The notes under the pieces: generated by a model
What the model saw: only the letters and a program-made list of their open reading frames with translations
Databases searched by the model: none
Told to the model about the DNA's origin: nothing
Assembly: GCA_029718625.1 (NCBI GenBank)
Contig: CM056376.1
Coordinates: forward strand, 80,930,541 to 80,994,540
Length of the DNA stretch: 64,000 nt
Source of the DNA: Synaphobranchus kaupii
Lineage: Eukaryota > Chordata > Actinopteri > Anguilliformes > Synaphobranchidae
Direction: 5' to 3'
Made by a program: the position numbers and the translations under genes
Shown here: in pieces, positions 37,302-49,599 of the stretch
Layout: each line of letters starts with the position of its first letter
How positions within the stretch are numbered: position 1 is the stretch's first letter

Positions 37302-38039
37302 TCTTGTTGCCATTCTACTTACACTCAGTCAGGGGAGAGGTGCTTCTGCAAAGCAGGGCATCTAATCAGAAAAGAATCATCACTTATTTTGTCAAGGCTG
37401 GAAAAATATATTCCTTTTTCCTTCTGTACGGGACTTTCATTCATAAAGAAATTATGGCCAGTGAGCCACTATTACATTGTAATAAATGAAAAGCAATTTT
37501 TCACATTTAATGTACCAAACCGTTAAGTCAAAACAAAGGTAACAAACACGAAATTGCGAATAATTCGGAGGTGAATTTGACGCATCTAATTTATGCACAT
37601 CAAACGCAATGCGATTTTGGAATTAATTAAATAGGTTCTTTAAAAAAAAAAATGATTAGCTCCACGAAAACATTTAGTCAACATGACGTGATTATGACCT
37701 GGTCCTGCTGTTGCTCAGTAAAAACCTGCCTGGCCACTCCTCACCTCCCTCTTTTATTCTTCTAGCCTATGTGTCTGTCAAATTCTTCTACAACTTCTTT
37801 ACCTCCTCGACTATAAGATACAAGCATAGTAACTACACTTTAGCTAAACACAAAAAGCGCCGCCTGCTTTATGCTGCTGCGTAGTGGTAAAAAATGTTCC
37901 TCGTGCTATATCGTCTGGTTGACTGGCGTTACCGTTGTGACAACAAACGTCCACAAAGGAACACACTAATTGTGCAGAGAATGATAACTTGAATTGGCAA
38001 CTGATGGGCTGATAAGGATATAGGCTAGGCTACACTCAG

Positions 38040-38435
38040 GCCCGGTTCTGATCATTTTGCCGCCCTAGGAAAGATTTAAAAATGCTGCCCTAAAATCAGA
38101 TATAAAAAGAGAAAATGATGGAAAAAACATAGTGGTCATAATTAGATACCCAGCCTATAGCGCTTCACCATTTTTCTTGTTTTAAATCACACAAGGGGTG
38201 ACAACGAGGGCCAAGATTTTGGCAATCAAATGCGTGAGGACGTTGTCTATTTCAGCTGTTTCAAACGTTCAATTCAAATACGTTACTCTGGAGATCATAT
38301 GGTTGTAAAATTATGTGGTGGTACACCCCCGTCCTCTAGGGGGGTCCGGTGGCATGCCCCCCTGGGGCAAAATTTTGTACATTTTAAGTTAAATGCATCA
38401 ATCTGGAGCACTTTGAGAGGAAAGTTAAGAGGCTA
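38040..38435. repeat. Unclassified repeat with hairpin
   Basis: From cccggttctgatcattttgc to agcactttgagagg. A stem forms from cccccgtcctctagggggg and neighbouring cccccctggggc. Style of a fish DNA element; ends uncertain. Confidence 0.45.
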
Positions 38436-38619
38436 GATCCGTGAAATATTGTGTGCTTTGTAAACAATCGAATCATAAACCCATGTTGTATGAACTTGTA
38501 TGACGCTTGATCCTACACTTGAGCCATCAAAGAAATTAAATAAAAGCTGTCTCGTTTGTTCTACTGGTTTATTTAAAGTGTTTAGAATCCAGTCCAATAT
38601 TGCAGTAAAAAATATATGG

Positions 38620-39065
38620 CACCGCATGCTACGTCAGATTTAGAGATCACATTCAACTTCACAGACAGGATACAGCTTTCTAGCTTGATGCTGGAAATAA
38701 TGTTATAATAACCATTGTAACCACATTCACATCGATGTAGCGAGCAAATTGGGATGGCAGGTATGCCATCTGCCAAGTTACGGCTTGGCGGGACATGCCC
38801 CATACCTATACAGCACAGAGAGTTTGGCACTTTTCAGGGTTTCCTACAGAAGTAACCACAATGACCACAGACTCTCAGTCCTTTAAAACAATAACTTCTG
38901 TATGTTCTGACCTCATGTAACCACACAGCATTCAGATAGAACTTCACACATTCCCACAAGCCCCAAACTTGGGTTATTTTGTGGTTTTTCTCCTTCTGCT
39001 TCTTCTTCTTCTTCTTCTTCTTCCCATTTTGCCTGCCTCAGTACCCTCAAAGAATAATTCTCCCC
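38620..39065. repeat. Low-copy repeat, inverted partner at 61150-61482
   Basis: Shares gatggcaggtatgccatc, ttacggcttggcgggacatg and ccacaatgaccacagactct with the reverse complement of 61150-61482. A (CTT)n tract lies at 38998-39025. Function and class are unknown. Confidence 0.7.
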
Positions 39066-39182
39066 ATTGGATAACAACATCGCATACCTGCTCTCCCAAG
39101 CTTATCGCCCAATAAAAACGCTTCAAACTAATCTGCAGACATCACAGACAAAACCACTATATGGCATTGTGTATTTCACGAA

Positions 39183-39400
39183 GCTACTGTGGTCTACTGG
39201 TTACAGTTGCTGCCTCACACACAGTGGATTGGGGGTTCGAGCCCAACAGGACACAAATTTATTTTCGACAAAAACAATGCGCAACTGTTAAATACGTTTT
39301 ATTTATTACTTACTGTTATTATTTTCACATTAACAAACATATTTTTATTGCAAAGGCAAAAGACGTTTCCAATATAAACCCTATAAACTTCACCCCTAGT
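39183..39400 (+). repeat. tRNA-derived SINE, copy 1
   Basis: An A-box-like tggtctactgg (39190-39200) and a B box ggttcgagccc (39234-39244) are spaced as in a pol III promoter. The body shares atttattttngac and attgcaaaggcaaaagac words with the copy at 42935. No acceptor stem forms, so it is not a tRNA gene. Confidence 0.65.
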
Positions 39401-41299
39401 GGTTGAGACGTATCTGTCTCAATTACAGTATTCATGTTCATCTGAAATTATAAACTACAGCTTTAAGAAAACCCCGAAAATTTTGACGCAGTATTTTTTT
39501 AAACGGTAGCCTTGCGAAAACCGCAGCTTCTCCAGTTACACTGCCGTGCAATAAATTACGAGGGTGCTATTAGTAGCCCACAGCACTTACGACCCTCCTC
39601 TGGCTACAGCCACAGACTGTAAAATGCATCAAATGCACCGTTTATACACGCTAAGAAAATCATGTTGACGTATAGAAACAATATTTTTTTTAAACGTTGT
39701 ACAAATGAGTATTCGCCGTTTCCCCTTGCTTACTGTACTATATACAGTACCTGATGCACTTTTGGTTTAGAAGACACCTCATTTTTTGCTCCAAAATCTC
39801 TCGTATAAATATGTACCAAGTACTTACCAGAATATTCAGCTACAGCTGTTTTCTCATAAACCCTGAAGAGTTTATCTTGTTATATTTCGCCAAAGTCCCG
39901 TACAGTCGACATTTCCGCAGTGACCACCCCTCGCACTGAGCGCTGAAATACGTTGCTGTACTTGTGTGAATACACACGCGCTTTCGTACGTTCTTTTTTT
40001 AAACGTATTTAAATACATTAGGCGACGTATGTTATGGTTATTATATATATACTGTATGTGACTATTCTGAAATAAATGAATTCTGTAGCAAATTTCTGAA
40101 TAATACAGCTTCTTCTTCAGTTCAAACTTAAAACCATGGATTTTGCAGGGAATATTTTTTTAGATATTAACATTTAAATAAAACTAGTAGAAACCAGGAG
40201 GACATTGCCTGAAAAGGGCCAAAGTAAATAGGGTTAACTGTTCAATGTTTCATTTGTATTTCACTTGTACTACAGCGAAATGCTGAAAGTCAGACGGACA
40301 CTGACAAATTGTTAGGTGCTGGTGGGGGAAGGACCCAAGCGCAGGCAGGAAGTACAAAAACAAAGTTTAATAAAAAGGGCTAGGCAGCAATCCGTGGTAA
40401 ACAGGCAGGGTCAAAAACCGGGGAGACAGGGCAACGGTACAAATCACAGTCCAAAGAGTAGTCAAGGAACAGGCAGGGGTCAAACCGGGAAGGCACAGCA
40501 AAAGCACAAAACCAGGATCCAAAGACAGGGTAGTGAGAACACAGGCAGGAGTCAAAAACCAGGGAGGCATAGAAGGAACACAAAGAAAACAAAAACAGAC
40601 TGAATACAAAACAACAACAGGCAAAAAACTAAGGAAACAAACTAGGAAACAGAAACTACAGAATAAACAAAACAGCTCGGGCAGAAACTCAGAAAAACAG
40701 AAGGTAACACAGAAGCAAAATATCATATGAGGAACTCGCGAAGAAACACTGAAATGACAAGGAATATATACACACAGAGGGAGACAGACATAATGGGAAT
40801 CAGGTGTGTAGAAGCAGGGAGGGGAGATGCTCACAGGTGAGAACAGTGAGGGTTAACAGGGACCAATAAAACAATGACAGGGGAAACGTAAGACACGGAC
40901 TGGAATACACAGACACAATAACAAACGGCCTGGAGTTAGCAGGTAAACAAGTGCACAGCTCAGAGGCGAGGAACACGAAAGTGGACACGTGCAGAGAATG
41001 CGAAATCACAGATCGATGCAGGGATAGGATAACGAGGAGGGAAGTGACAGCTGCAGGTAGAAACTCAAGATGAATTAGTTATGTTAGTAGTGAACTCTAG
41101 AACCCTAATGTTAGTATTAAATCTAATCTAACAGTTAGTATGATTAGTACATTAGTATTATATACAAATATAAATAAAGCCAGAAGGAAGAAAACGAGAT
41201 ATACAAAATACAGAAGAAACCTGAATGTTCCCAAAATCACCCGAATAGTGCAATGACAAAGACGGGGTGGAATCTCAGAAACATGGAACGCGGACTGAC

Positions 41300-42822
41300 T
41301 GTCACGATCCAACTCACTGACTGAACCCAAACGCACGACCAAGAGACAGAGAAACAGGAATGGGTATTTATTTAGAAAGCTTGGGGCAGTCCCAAGCTGT
41401 ACATAGGCAAAAACACAACAAAACAAGGAATGAGGAAGTCTTTAGACTCAGCTACGTGCTCCAAGCCGGAGCTGGACTTGTTCGACCACTCTAGTTCCAA
41501 ACCGGAACTGGACTGGAACTGGACCGGGAGGTCCAACGGGAACTGGTACAGCGGAAACAGCAGACTGTTCCAAGCCGGAACTGGACTTGGGTTCCGAACC
41601 GGAACTGGACTGGAACTGGACCGGGAGGTCCAACGGGAACTGGAACAGAGGAAACAGCAGACTGTTCCAAGCCGGAACTGGACTTGGGTTCCGAACCGGA
41701 ACTGGACTGGAACTGGACCGGGAGGTCCAACGGGAACTGGAACAGTGGAAACAGCAGACTGTTCCAAGCCGGAACTGGACTTGGGTTCCGAACCGGAACT
41801 GGACTGGAACTGGACCGGGAGGTCCAACGGGAACTGGTACAGTGGAAACAGCAGGCTGTTCCAAGCCGGAACTGGACTTGGGTTCCGAACCGGAACTGGA
41901 CTTGGGTTCCGAACCGGAACTGGACTGGAACTGGACCGGGAGGTCCAACAGGAACTGGTACAGCGGGAACAACAGGCTGTTCCAAGCCGAAACTGGACTT
42001 GGGTTCCGAACCGGAACCGGACTGGAAATGGACCGGGAGGTCCAACAGGAACTGGGTTGAGGGACAGGCACGAACAGAACTGGCACAGGTACTGTAAGGC
42101 AGAGGTAGGTATTAGGCAGGACACGCACAGGGTAAGGCAGTGAAGTGGAGCTCTGGTTAGCCCGGTCTGGGTAGCTGGACCACAGCGGAGCCTGGGACCG
42201 TAACCGCAGCAAGGTGGGCGCCACGGCCGGACAGGAACCACTGAAGGGTGGAGACAGCACACCCAGCTGCGGGTGCAACGTTAGATGAGAGCTGAGGTAC
42301 TGCAACAAACACACAGAGAGTGGAAAAGCTGCAGGCTGGACGGAGCTGAGGTGGATAATAGAATAAGCGAACTTAAAATAGGCAGACAGGACTGAAGCAG
42401 TTAGGACAGGAAAATCTACAAACTGTGAGTACTGGTTACAGAGTAGAAACAGGAATCTAAAGCTTAAACGAGCATGAACGGACAGGACTAAAGACAGGAG
42501 ACCAAGACCAAACAAAGTACGTTAACGAACTGGCGCTGAATAGCAGCCAGTCGGGGGTTTAAGTAGGGGAGTGAAATTGAAACCAATAACGAAAGCGTGA
42601 GGAATGTGACCGCGGGTGATTGAATAATTAAACAGGTGAGGAATGCATGCCACAAGAGGGAAAGGGGATAGGTGAAACCAAAGTGGGTAAAAGGAGTGAA
42701 GCAAACAGAGGGAACACGCCCAGTCTGCAGCAAAAGGGAAAACATGGACAAGGGAATAAAACATGACACGGAGGGAAGGGGTAAAACATGGAAAACGGAC
42801 AGGAAGGGAACGGAACGTTACA
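41300..42822 (-). mobile_element. Ty3/Gypsy solo LTR nested in another LTR, 5-bp TSD
   Basis: It starts TGTCACGATCC and ends GGAACGTTACA. CTGAC flanks both sides (41295-41299 and 42823-42827). It is 1523 bp and related to the LTRs at 5400 and 48121 through the ggaactggaccgggaggtcc minisatellite and the tggcgctgaatagcagccag end region. Confidence 0.9.
41490..42055. repeat. Minisatellite inside the LTR, ~97-bp unit
   Basis: Five to six units with ccggaactggactggaactg and tggaccgggaggtccaac, spaced about 97 bp (for example 41587 and 41684). Open frames on both strands follow from the repeat composition. Confidence 0.88.
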
Positions 42823-42934
42823 CTGACAATCGCGAGGGAAAGAAAACAGGAAAAATAATAACAAATGAAGAATAAACAGACAGAATTACAGGATCCTAAC
42901 ACAAATGGCCTATAGCCTATATCACGTGACTGTA

Positions 42935-43130
42935 CCCCTTTGGTCTTCTGGTTAGCGTCAAGCCTTAGAATGCGCGAAACGTGGGTTTGTATCCCACCTG
43001 GTTAGTACCTAAGTGAAATTTATTTTGGACTCAAACAGTGTGCACATGTTCTGGTTTTCTCATACAAGAATGTTTTTGTATTGCAAAGGCAAAGACACGT
43101 TTACAATATTAACTGTTCACTTGTAGCCTG
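42935..43130 (+). repeat. tRNA-derived SINE, copy 2
   Basis: A box tggtcttctgg (42941-42951) and B-box-like ggtttgtatccc (42984-42995), with the same A-to-B spacing (43 against 44) as copy 1. The body again has aaatttattttggactc and tattgcaaaggcaaagac. It lies just after the solo LTR. Confidence 0.65.
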
Positions 43131-43599
43131 TTAGTTAAACAATTCAGTCACTGGACACGGCAGTAATGCAGTAGACTAGCTAACGTTATGGGAACAGGTA
43201 TCCCATGGCCATTTGTCAAGCAAAGAAAAAAGTTTCAACGCAGAATATCATGTGGTTAACATCGGGTTGTTGCACTAATGTAAAAGAAAAAAATCTATAA
43301 ATAACGGTGCCATTGGCTACATATTTTAATCTCACACAAATGCCAACAAAAAAATTTGTCTGTGTGGAGCCTGCTGTCCTCTTGCGCCGCAGTCATGTCT
43401 AGACTCACTGTGGAAACCGAACCTTCAACGCTCGCCTCGGCCAACATTTCTTTATTATGTCTTCGTTCATTTCTTCACTTCAGCTCTGTTCAGTTTATCC
43501 TTTTCACACATAACACAACGTCACCATAAAATTAACTACTAGGAAAATTAAGAATTTACGATAATACATTAAGAATTGATGATAGCCTACTATAAACTG

Positions 43600-44480
43600 C
43601 AATCCCTTATGAGATCGGATTTATAAACCTCCAATTACCCAAACATATCTCTTTCTTTGTGGTGTCCGGGAAAGAGGACTGAGCCAACCACACCTGACGC
43701 CGAGTCATTGTGAGCAAGGACATCACTTGGCCCAGTTCACTTGTCATAAATGCGAATGCCTGCAGAGATGCGTCACTGATTGAAGTGTCGACCCCCGCAT
43801 CATCAGCGCCTGTGACTGCGCGAGCATCAGCCAAGAAAGTGAATTACCAATCCGCGCCGTCTTGGCAGCCGCATCATATGTCTTACAGAGCAGATCATCT
43901 GTTGATCTGCATTGTGGCCTAGGGCAGCGGGCGTCTGCCCGGACCGCCTCCTCTGGGGACACTACCAGCACCGCAATGGCGGGTTCAATAGAGGGCATAC
44001 GGCCCAGCCCATGGACACCAGCGTCCGACACGGACGTAAATGTCTTACAGTCTTTGGCCACCCGCTGTAAGCCAGGGCGTGGCCAACACTTACGTAGCTC
44101 CGCCAGGAAATCGCTAGATGCTGGCATGGCAAAGTGCGCCCCCTTAGGGGGCCCGGCGGTGAAATCTAGACGTCTCCTTAGTACTAGCCTGAGGCATATC
44201 GCAACCCATGCATGCCAGGGCTGCACGTGGAGTTGTCTCTAGAGAGGCTGAGTAGCCCACTGAACCTTCAGCAGAACCTGAGCCTTCTACTGACCCTGTG
44301 TCAGATTGGTCTAATGTGTCGGACCAACTCTGAGCAAACTGGGTGTTAGATGCCGCTGTGGAAAGCGCATCAAATGTTTTTAAATAGCAACGCTACCAGC
44401 GGATACTGCATGCGAGTGCTTATCACCACCTTTGGAGGACGATAAGAATCGTAGCTCTGACTGAAGTGACAAGGCGTAGG
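43600..44480 (-). pseudogene. DIRS-like retrotransposon ORF1 relic
   Basis: Minus-strand frames 43744-44226 and 43607-43834 together carry PKGAHFAMP, DAGVDTSISDASLQ and MSLLTMTRRQVWLAQS blocks, reminiscent of the first protein of fish DIRS-type (tyrosine recombinase) retrotransposons. The frame changes near 43830 and no RT, RNase H or recombinase follows. The family assignment is from memory of motif style only. The local GC content is well above the surrounding intron. Confidence 0.42.
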
Positions 44481-44689
44481 GAATTAGCACAAGATGCAAA
44501 CAATTTCACATCTTTACTCTGCTTTACTTCCGCATTGACGTGCCTCCCTTTATAGGGAGGAATTACGTCACTACGTGGGGGTCATGTCCATGACAAATCT
44601 TGGTGTAAGAGTCTTGATGCATCTGGCACCTAGAAGGTTTATTCGTGGTTGACGACCTAATGGTCGGAGGAAGTAAACTACTGCAAAGA

Positions 44690-45003
44690 ACTACTGCATA
44701 TCTGGCAGTAGAGTGATGATTTAAGGCTTGTTTGATACGTCAGACCCTTGATGACTTAGAGCCATTTAGCCAACCATGTTCCATGCTGTTCCAGTGTAAA
44801 CAGCTAAATCTAGTCCCACCCCCCAATTCCCATAGAGATCCATTCAAATGCAGAGAGGTTATAGTATCGCTTGTAGGAGTACCAGAAAATAAGATATCAA
44901 GAGTCTTTTGATATTGTTGGGTCATAGACATCAGGAAGTCATGGCATGCAAAGGATATGCAACCAAATTTTAAAAATAATAAATAAAATTCTTTATTCTA
45001 CGT
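44690..45003. mobile_element. Tc1-like palindromic element fragment
   Basis: Carries tcaagagtcttttgatattg and cccatagagatccattcaaa, as in 20905-22566. Neither outer end is present. Confidence 0.65.
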
Positions 45004-45551
45004 TAAACTGTCCAATATGTTTTGATGCCCGAAAATGGGGGGAACTATGTACAAAAGGTTCTATAATTTATAAACGATTCATCGGATATGGATGAAAATA
45101 CCCTCAAATTAACGCTGACAGCACTTCAACCTCATTGTCATTGTATCCTTTCAAACTCAAAGTGCTAGAGTACAGAACTAAAATAACAAAAAATGTGTCA
45201 CTGTCCAATGAATTATCATCATGAAGAATAAATTCACTTTTAATCATGAAGCAAATTGTATTACAGAATACAAGAGTAATTAGTATTTGAATGAAACATG
45301 CAAGAGTCTACCACATCTGTTATAACAAACAGTGAAGAACAAAGCAAATAAACACTTCATGAAAATGCAACCCGTCATGGAATTGTGATTTTATGTGACA
45401 CTAACGGCGCAAGTAGTATAGTATAGGCGATGTAAAGTTACGATCTATTCAGTCCTGACAAACATGTGTAACTCCCAGCAGAAATTAAGAGACATCCAGT
45501 GAAACAGTTTGTAGTAATCCGCCAGCTTGTTCAGTGTAAAATAGCCTTTTC
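45004..45551. other. Intron, nothing recognised
   Basis: AT-rich, no motif or repeat recognised. Confidence 0.35.
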
Positions 45552-45552
45552 C

Positions 45553-45967
45553 TACACTGTAAACAATACCATCAAAAATGTCAGCAATGTTGCCAGTGAA
45601 AAACTATTTAATGAAGGGGAAAAACTGTATGAATCCTGTTATTTAGCTGACTCTATAAATCATGTTATTTAACTGTATAAATCCTATTATTTTATGTGAT
45701 GATTTATTACTGTTATTCTACATGGCTTTTGATTGTGAAATCCTTTAATAGTTTTTTTTTTTTTTTACAGTTTACTACGGGAAAAAACTTTTTTTAAAGT
45801 AAAATATTTGTAAAAAAAATTCAAAACACAGTCAAAGTCATGTACAATAATTAATAGGGATCTCCTAAAATAACAGGATTTTTTCCAATTCATTAAATGT
45901 TTTTTTACTGGCAACATTGCTGCCAGTCTTTTCACCATTTTATTAAGAGATATTTTTTTTACAGTGT
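45553..45967. mobile_element. MITE with cactgtaaa ends
   Basis: The left arm tacactgtaaacaatacc, with gcaatgttgccagtgaaaaa inward, is matched in inverse by ttttactggcaacattgctg and ttttacagtgta at the right. Confidence 0.7.
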
Positions 45968-47100
45968 AACGCTTCCAAACATGCACAATCTCTCATTTAA
46001 ATATGGCTGTTTGCAGCTGGAGTAATTTACATAATGAGTCTTAGTTGATCACCCCCAAAGTGTGAAATGATAACACGTGCAAATACTTTGGCTGCACATG
46101 CAAAATAACACCTCTTATTTGGAATTTTAGTAAATCGACCCCTAAGAACTTATAAATTTAAGTTTTGAAGACACTCGTTTGCATATATGACCAGATGGTA
46201 ATTTTTCCACTCGCAGAGTCATGCCACTGAGATTTCAGATAGGCATAATAAAAAAATTGGGTGATGTCGCTGGAATGTACCAGAAGCCTTATCATTTTAA
46301 AACCTCATAGTACCAGTTTCATCATAATTTATTGTGTGTGTGATAATCAGGGAAACAAACCTTCTATGCCAAGCCAGAGAATCATCATGGGGTGAGCGCC
46401 ACTATTTGGGATATGCTGGCTGTGGCTCTACACACACATGCCCAGTAATACTTGCTTTCGGCACATTTCTCCCATGTTCAGCAAATTGGTATAGCAATTT
46501 AGCAGTCACGGAATTCAACCTTTAGCCAGGTGGTTGCGGGATTGATACCCAGATGGTAAGCAAGCTGTTGGAACAGTGTCTCCTTAGGAAGGATATGATG
46601 GTATGAAGCATCTGTGAGAGCTGGAAAGGAAACATTAATCAACGGTCCAAAAGGAAAAGCAGAATGCAAACACCCACTCAATTTAAGAGCAGATGACAGG
46701 GGGGGTTGGAGAGCAGTCTGTGGAGTGGTGGAGCGCAGGAGGGATGTAAGGAGCATGTACTTGGCAAAGTACAGTGTCCCAGTGGCCTGGGAAGACGTTA
46801 GATGGTCCATGTAATGTCAAACATGTGTTTCTGTTAAATGCCAGGGTTTTCCTTTTGTACACAAATATATGGGGCTCATAAATGCTATCTATGGACTGTA
46901 AATTAAGGATAAGATTGCATCAGATACATCAGTTAATATTGTTAAGCCAGTTCCAGTGTGAAAAAAGTATTCTGTATCAAAATTTTATAGAGAGTGTAAT
47001 TCAATGTAACATCACTGTGTGCATGTGGCCATATAAATGGGTGAAAATGTTGATTAACACTTTTGCAGCAATTAAAACAAAAGGCATGTTCTCTCTCAAG
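45968..47100. other. Intron before TM6 exon, nothing certain
   Basis: 46490-46815 may hold a retroposon fragment (gggattgatacccag resembles a B box), but no full SINE structure was supported. The pyrimidine tract before 47101 is short (ctctctcaag). Confidence 0.35.
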
Positions 47101-47204
47101 GTGTGGTACAATGCTGTGACTGAGGTCTTATATTCCTATGCCATCTGTCAAGGAGTCCTCACCGCCCTAAGCAGTTACAACAGATACAAATATGACTGCT
47201 ACAA
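47101..47204 (+). CDS. SLC6-family transporter, internal exon (TM6)
   Basis: This exon encodes TM6, the unwound helix that lines the substrate and chloride sites. It reads [20 protein letters not shown], then [14 protein letters not shown]. The unwound SYAI segment and SSYN are kept. In GABA/taurine transporters the motif before it is TQIFFS; here it is TEVLYS, so the chloride-site Gln (Gln291 of GAT-1) is a Glu. Acceptor tctctctcaag, donor TACAA|gtaggt; 104 nt, phase 0 in and phase 2 out. The donor choice matters: a second GT four bases later would put an in-frame TAG into the mRNA, so the upstream site is used here. It joins in frame to the TM7 exon. Confidence 0.93.
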
Positions 47205-47350
47205 GTAGGTGGTTTATCTGTATTACCCCACAGTTATTTGTGATTGTGTCCTTTGTGTATATTTTAGCCATTTAGCAGATGCTGGTAATGACCCAGAGGG
47301 ATTTACACAACTTTTTGTACACTGTACATTTGTACAGGGGGGATGTACTG

Positions 47351-47715
47351 TGCTCTCCAACATGATTGGCACCCTGTTCTCAGTACCTTTTCATATCTTA
47401 GGTAGAACATAAGCATCCTTCTGATGCCAACCCCCCACGGTTGTGCCTCGCCAAATTTTGGTCTCATCTGACCATAGCACCCCGCGTTCACCGGTGTTCA
47501 GATGAGACCAAAATGAGCTTTTTGGCCTTTTTTCTGTGCCTTGAATTGAAGATAGCAGTCCAGAGGCGCAGTCCACCGTACAGAATATTGAAAGAGAATT
47601 TGAATGGAAGATTCCACTGATATGTTCACCACTACAGAAGATGCCGCAGTAGTTTTATCCTTGCAAAGGGAGGATACACAAAATACTGAAATGGGTGCCA
47701 ATAATAGCACATCAT
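47351..47715. mobile_element. Tc1 relic
   Basis: Blocks ttttggtctcatctgaccat and gggtgccaataatagcac, with a partly inverted agatgagaccaaaatgagct, are scrambled Tc1 sequence. No transposase frame is intact. Confidence 0.6.
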
Positions 47716-48115
47716 TTGAAGCTATGCTGGGCTTTTGAGAGAAAAACTAACACAGTCCCTTTTTTTCATTCTCACTATCTTACATGACCTAACATGAAGG
47801 TCTAGGAATTCCACAATAGTTTATTAACTGGAAGAGGGAGGGGCCAGTGTGGGCACACAAGCTATTAGGTATATTGTATAATAATTTGGTACTTTTTATA
47901 TGTCAGTGCACATTGTTTACATCACATACTGTATAGATATTACCAAATAAGAGTGGTAAAAAAATAAATGGCTGTAGTGCATGACACTGTTGCACATGGG
48001 TATTTGATTTTGGAAGAAAATGTCAGGAAGGAGAAACCTCAGAGAAAGTGGATTTGTGAAGCATACATTAAGTCAACAGCATTTACCAGCTGATTTCTAA
48101 GGGTTTACTACAACC

Positions 48116-48120
48116 AAGCA
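48116..48120. repeat. Target-site duplication AAGCA (left)
   Basis: The pentamer AAGCA precedes the Gypsy element and recurs at 55384-55388 directly after it, marking the insertion as a single retrotransposition event. Confidence 0.9.
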
Positions 48121-49583
48121 TGTTACGAACCAGATACGAGACGAACCCAAGTGCAACGACCAGGAGACAGATTCACAGAGAAGGGTTTTTTTTAATAAAT
48201 TAAGTGTTGGGGTAGTCCCAAAACTGTACAGGAAAGGCAAACACGTTATCACACAGGGTAATGCCAGGAAGCCCGGAACGGACTGCTCCAAGCCGGAGCT
48301 GGAACGGAAGATCCGGAACGGGTTCCAAGCCGGAACTGGACTGGACTCCAGGTGTAGGCAAACACCTGGACTGGACTGGAACTGGACCGGGAGGTCCACT
48401 CAGGAAACGCGGTCAGGAACGGATTGTTCCAAGCCGGAACTGGACTGGATCGGTAGGTGCACAACTCACACCTGGACTGGACTGGAACTGGACCGGGAGG
48501 TCCACTCTGGACAATGGGTTCAGGAACGGATTGTTCCAAACCGGAACTGGACTGGATCGGTAGGTGCACAACTCACACCTGGACTGGACTGGAACTGGAC
48601 CGGGGGGGGTCCACTCTGGACATTGGGTTCAGGAACAGGTTTGTTCCAAACCGGAACTGGACTGTACGGGTAGATGCGTGACTCACGCCTGGACTGGACA
48701 GGTAGGAGGGCGACTCACTACGGCAGGACTGGAACTGGACCGGGATGACTACACCGGTACTGGTCAAAACAAAACAGAGGGGGATTAGTTTGGGAGTAGG
48801 CACGGGAAGGACCGGGAGGTTCTCACTGGGTTGCAGAGCGGGACGGGTAGGTAGGTGGTGAAGGATGGCAGAGCTGGGTAGTGCGGCGTAGCTTAGGTAG
48901 GTCCGGTAGGATCTGGCTGGTCTCCAGAGCTCCCGGAACCGTAACCGAAGACGTTGTAGGCGGCTTCGGCCGGACAGGAACAACTGGAGGGTAGCCAGGA
49001 TAGGAGTGCCACACGGAATCCTACGTGAGCTGAAGGTGGAGGTACCGCAACACACAAAACAAACACAGGGAGAACGAACACTGCCACGGATGACTGGGTA
49101 ACTGGAGGTTTAGAGGGAAAACAGGTTAGCTGCATGCAACACAGGAATTTCACGGGAGGTAAACTACCAACTTGAAGTTTCGAACGAACTACACGCTGTA
49201 AGGGGATAGAATCCCACAACCAAGCGAGCAGGACCGTAGAAGACCACGAACGACAAACATAAACACAGAGTGAGGATAGTTAACGAACTGGCGCCGATTG
49301 GCAGCCAGCCGCGGGTATAAATAGTGAAGTTAATGAAAACCTAAATAAGGCGCAGGTGTGGAAATTAAACGGGAGTGATTATTAAACACCAGGTGAGGAA
49401 TGCATGCAACGAGAGGGAGAGGAGTGAAAGGCGGAAGTAAATAAAGAAAACCAGACGAACAAGTCAGGGAAGGAAACGCCTAGTCCGTAGCAGCGGGGAA
49501 AACACGGACAAAGGGATCCAACATGACACGGAGGGAAAACAGGAAAACACGGAAAACGAACAGGAATGGAGCGGAACATTACA
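48121..49583 (-). mobile_element. Ty3/Gypsy 3' LTR of full-length element
   Basis: It begins TGTTACGAACCAGATACG and ends GGAACATTACA (TG...CA). It is 1463 bp and by eye identical to the other LTR (53920-55383) except for one G in a G run (4 G near 49494, 5 G near 55294). The minisatellite lies at about 48290-48760. Confidence 0.95.
48290..48760. repeat. Minisatellite inside the LTR, ~107-bp unit
   Basis: Units run from ccggaactggactggatcgg through ggtgcacaactcacacctgg to the tggaccgggaggtcca stem. An equal array is at 54089-54560. Confidence 0.9.
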
Positions 49584-49599
49584 GTACCCCCCCCCCTCA
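49584..49599 (-). other. Polypurine tract
   Basis: The plus strand reads gtacccccccccc next to the LTR; on the element's strand this is a G-rich polypurine tract, the primer for plus-strand DNA synthesis. Confidence 0.85.

Larger units (their letters stand above)
40310..42901. mobile_element. Solo LTR, interrupted, 5-bp TSD
   Basis: It starts TGTTAGGTGCTGGTGG and ends CAGGATCCTAACA. CAAAT flanks both ends (40305-40309 and 42902-42906). Removing the nested LTR leaves about 1.06 kb. The reading frames inside (many AGACAGG/CAAAAACC words) are not coding. Confidence 0.88.

Noticed and set aside
39183..39255. Possible tRNA gene
   Set aside because: Boxes are present but no acceptor or anticodon stem forms, and a related body is found at 42935; a SINE fits better.
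41372..42515. Long open frames on both strands (up to 355 codons)
   Set aside because: They follow the LTR minisatellite, recur in every LTR copy and have repeat-derived composition (PVPVQFRFGT-like). Not a gene.
46499..46814. Overlapping ~100-codon frames on both strands with a B-box-like word
   Set aside because: A and B boxes are too close for a SINE promoter and no protein motif is visible; left unassigned.
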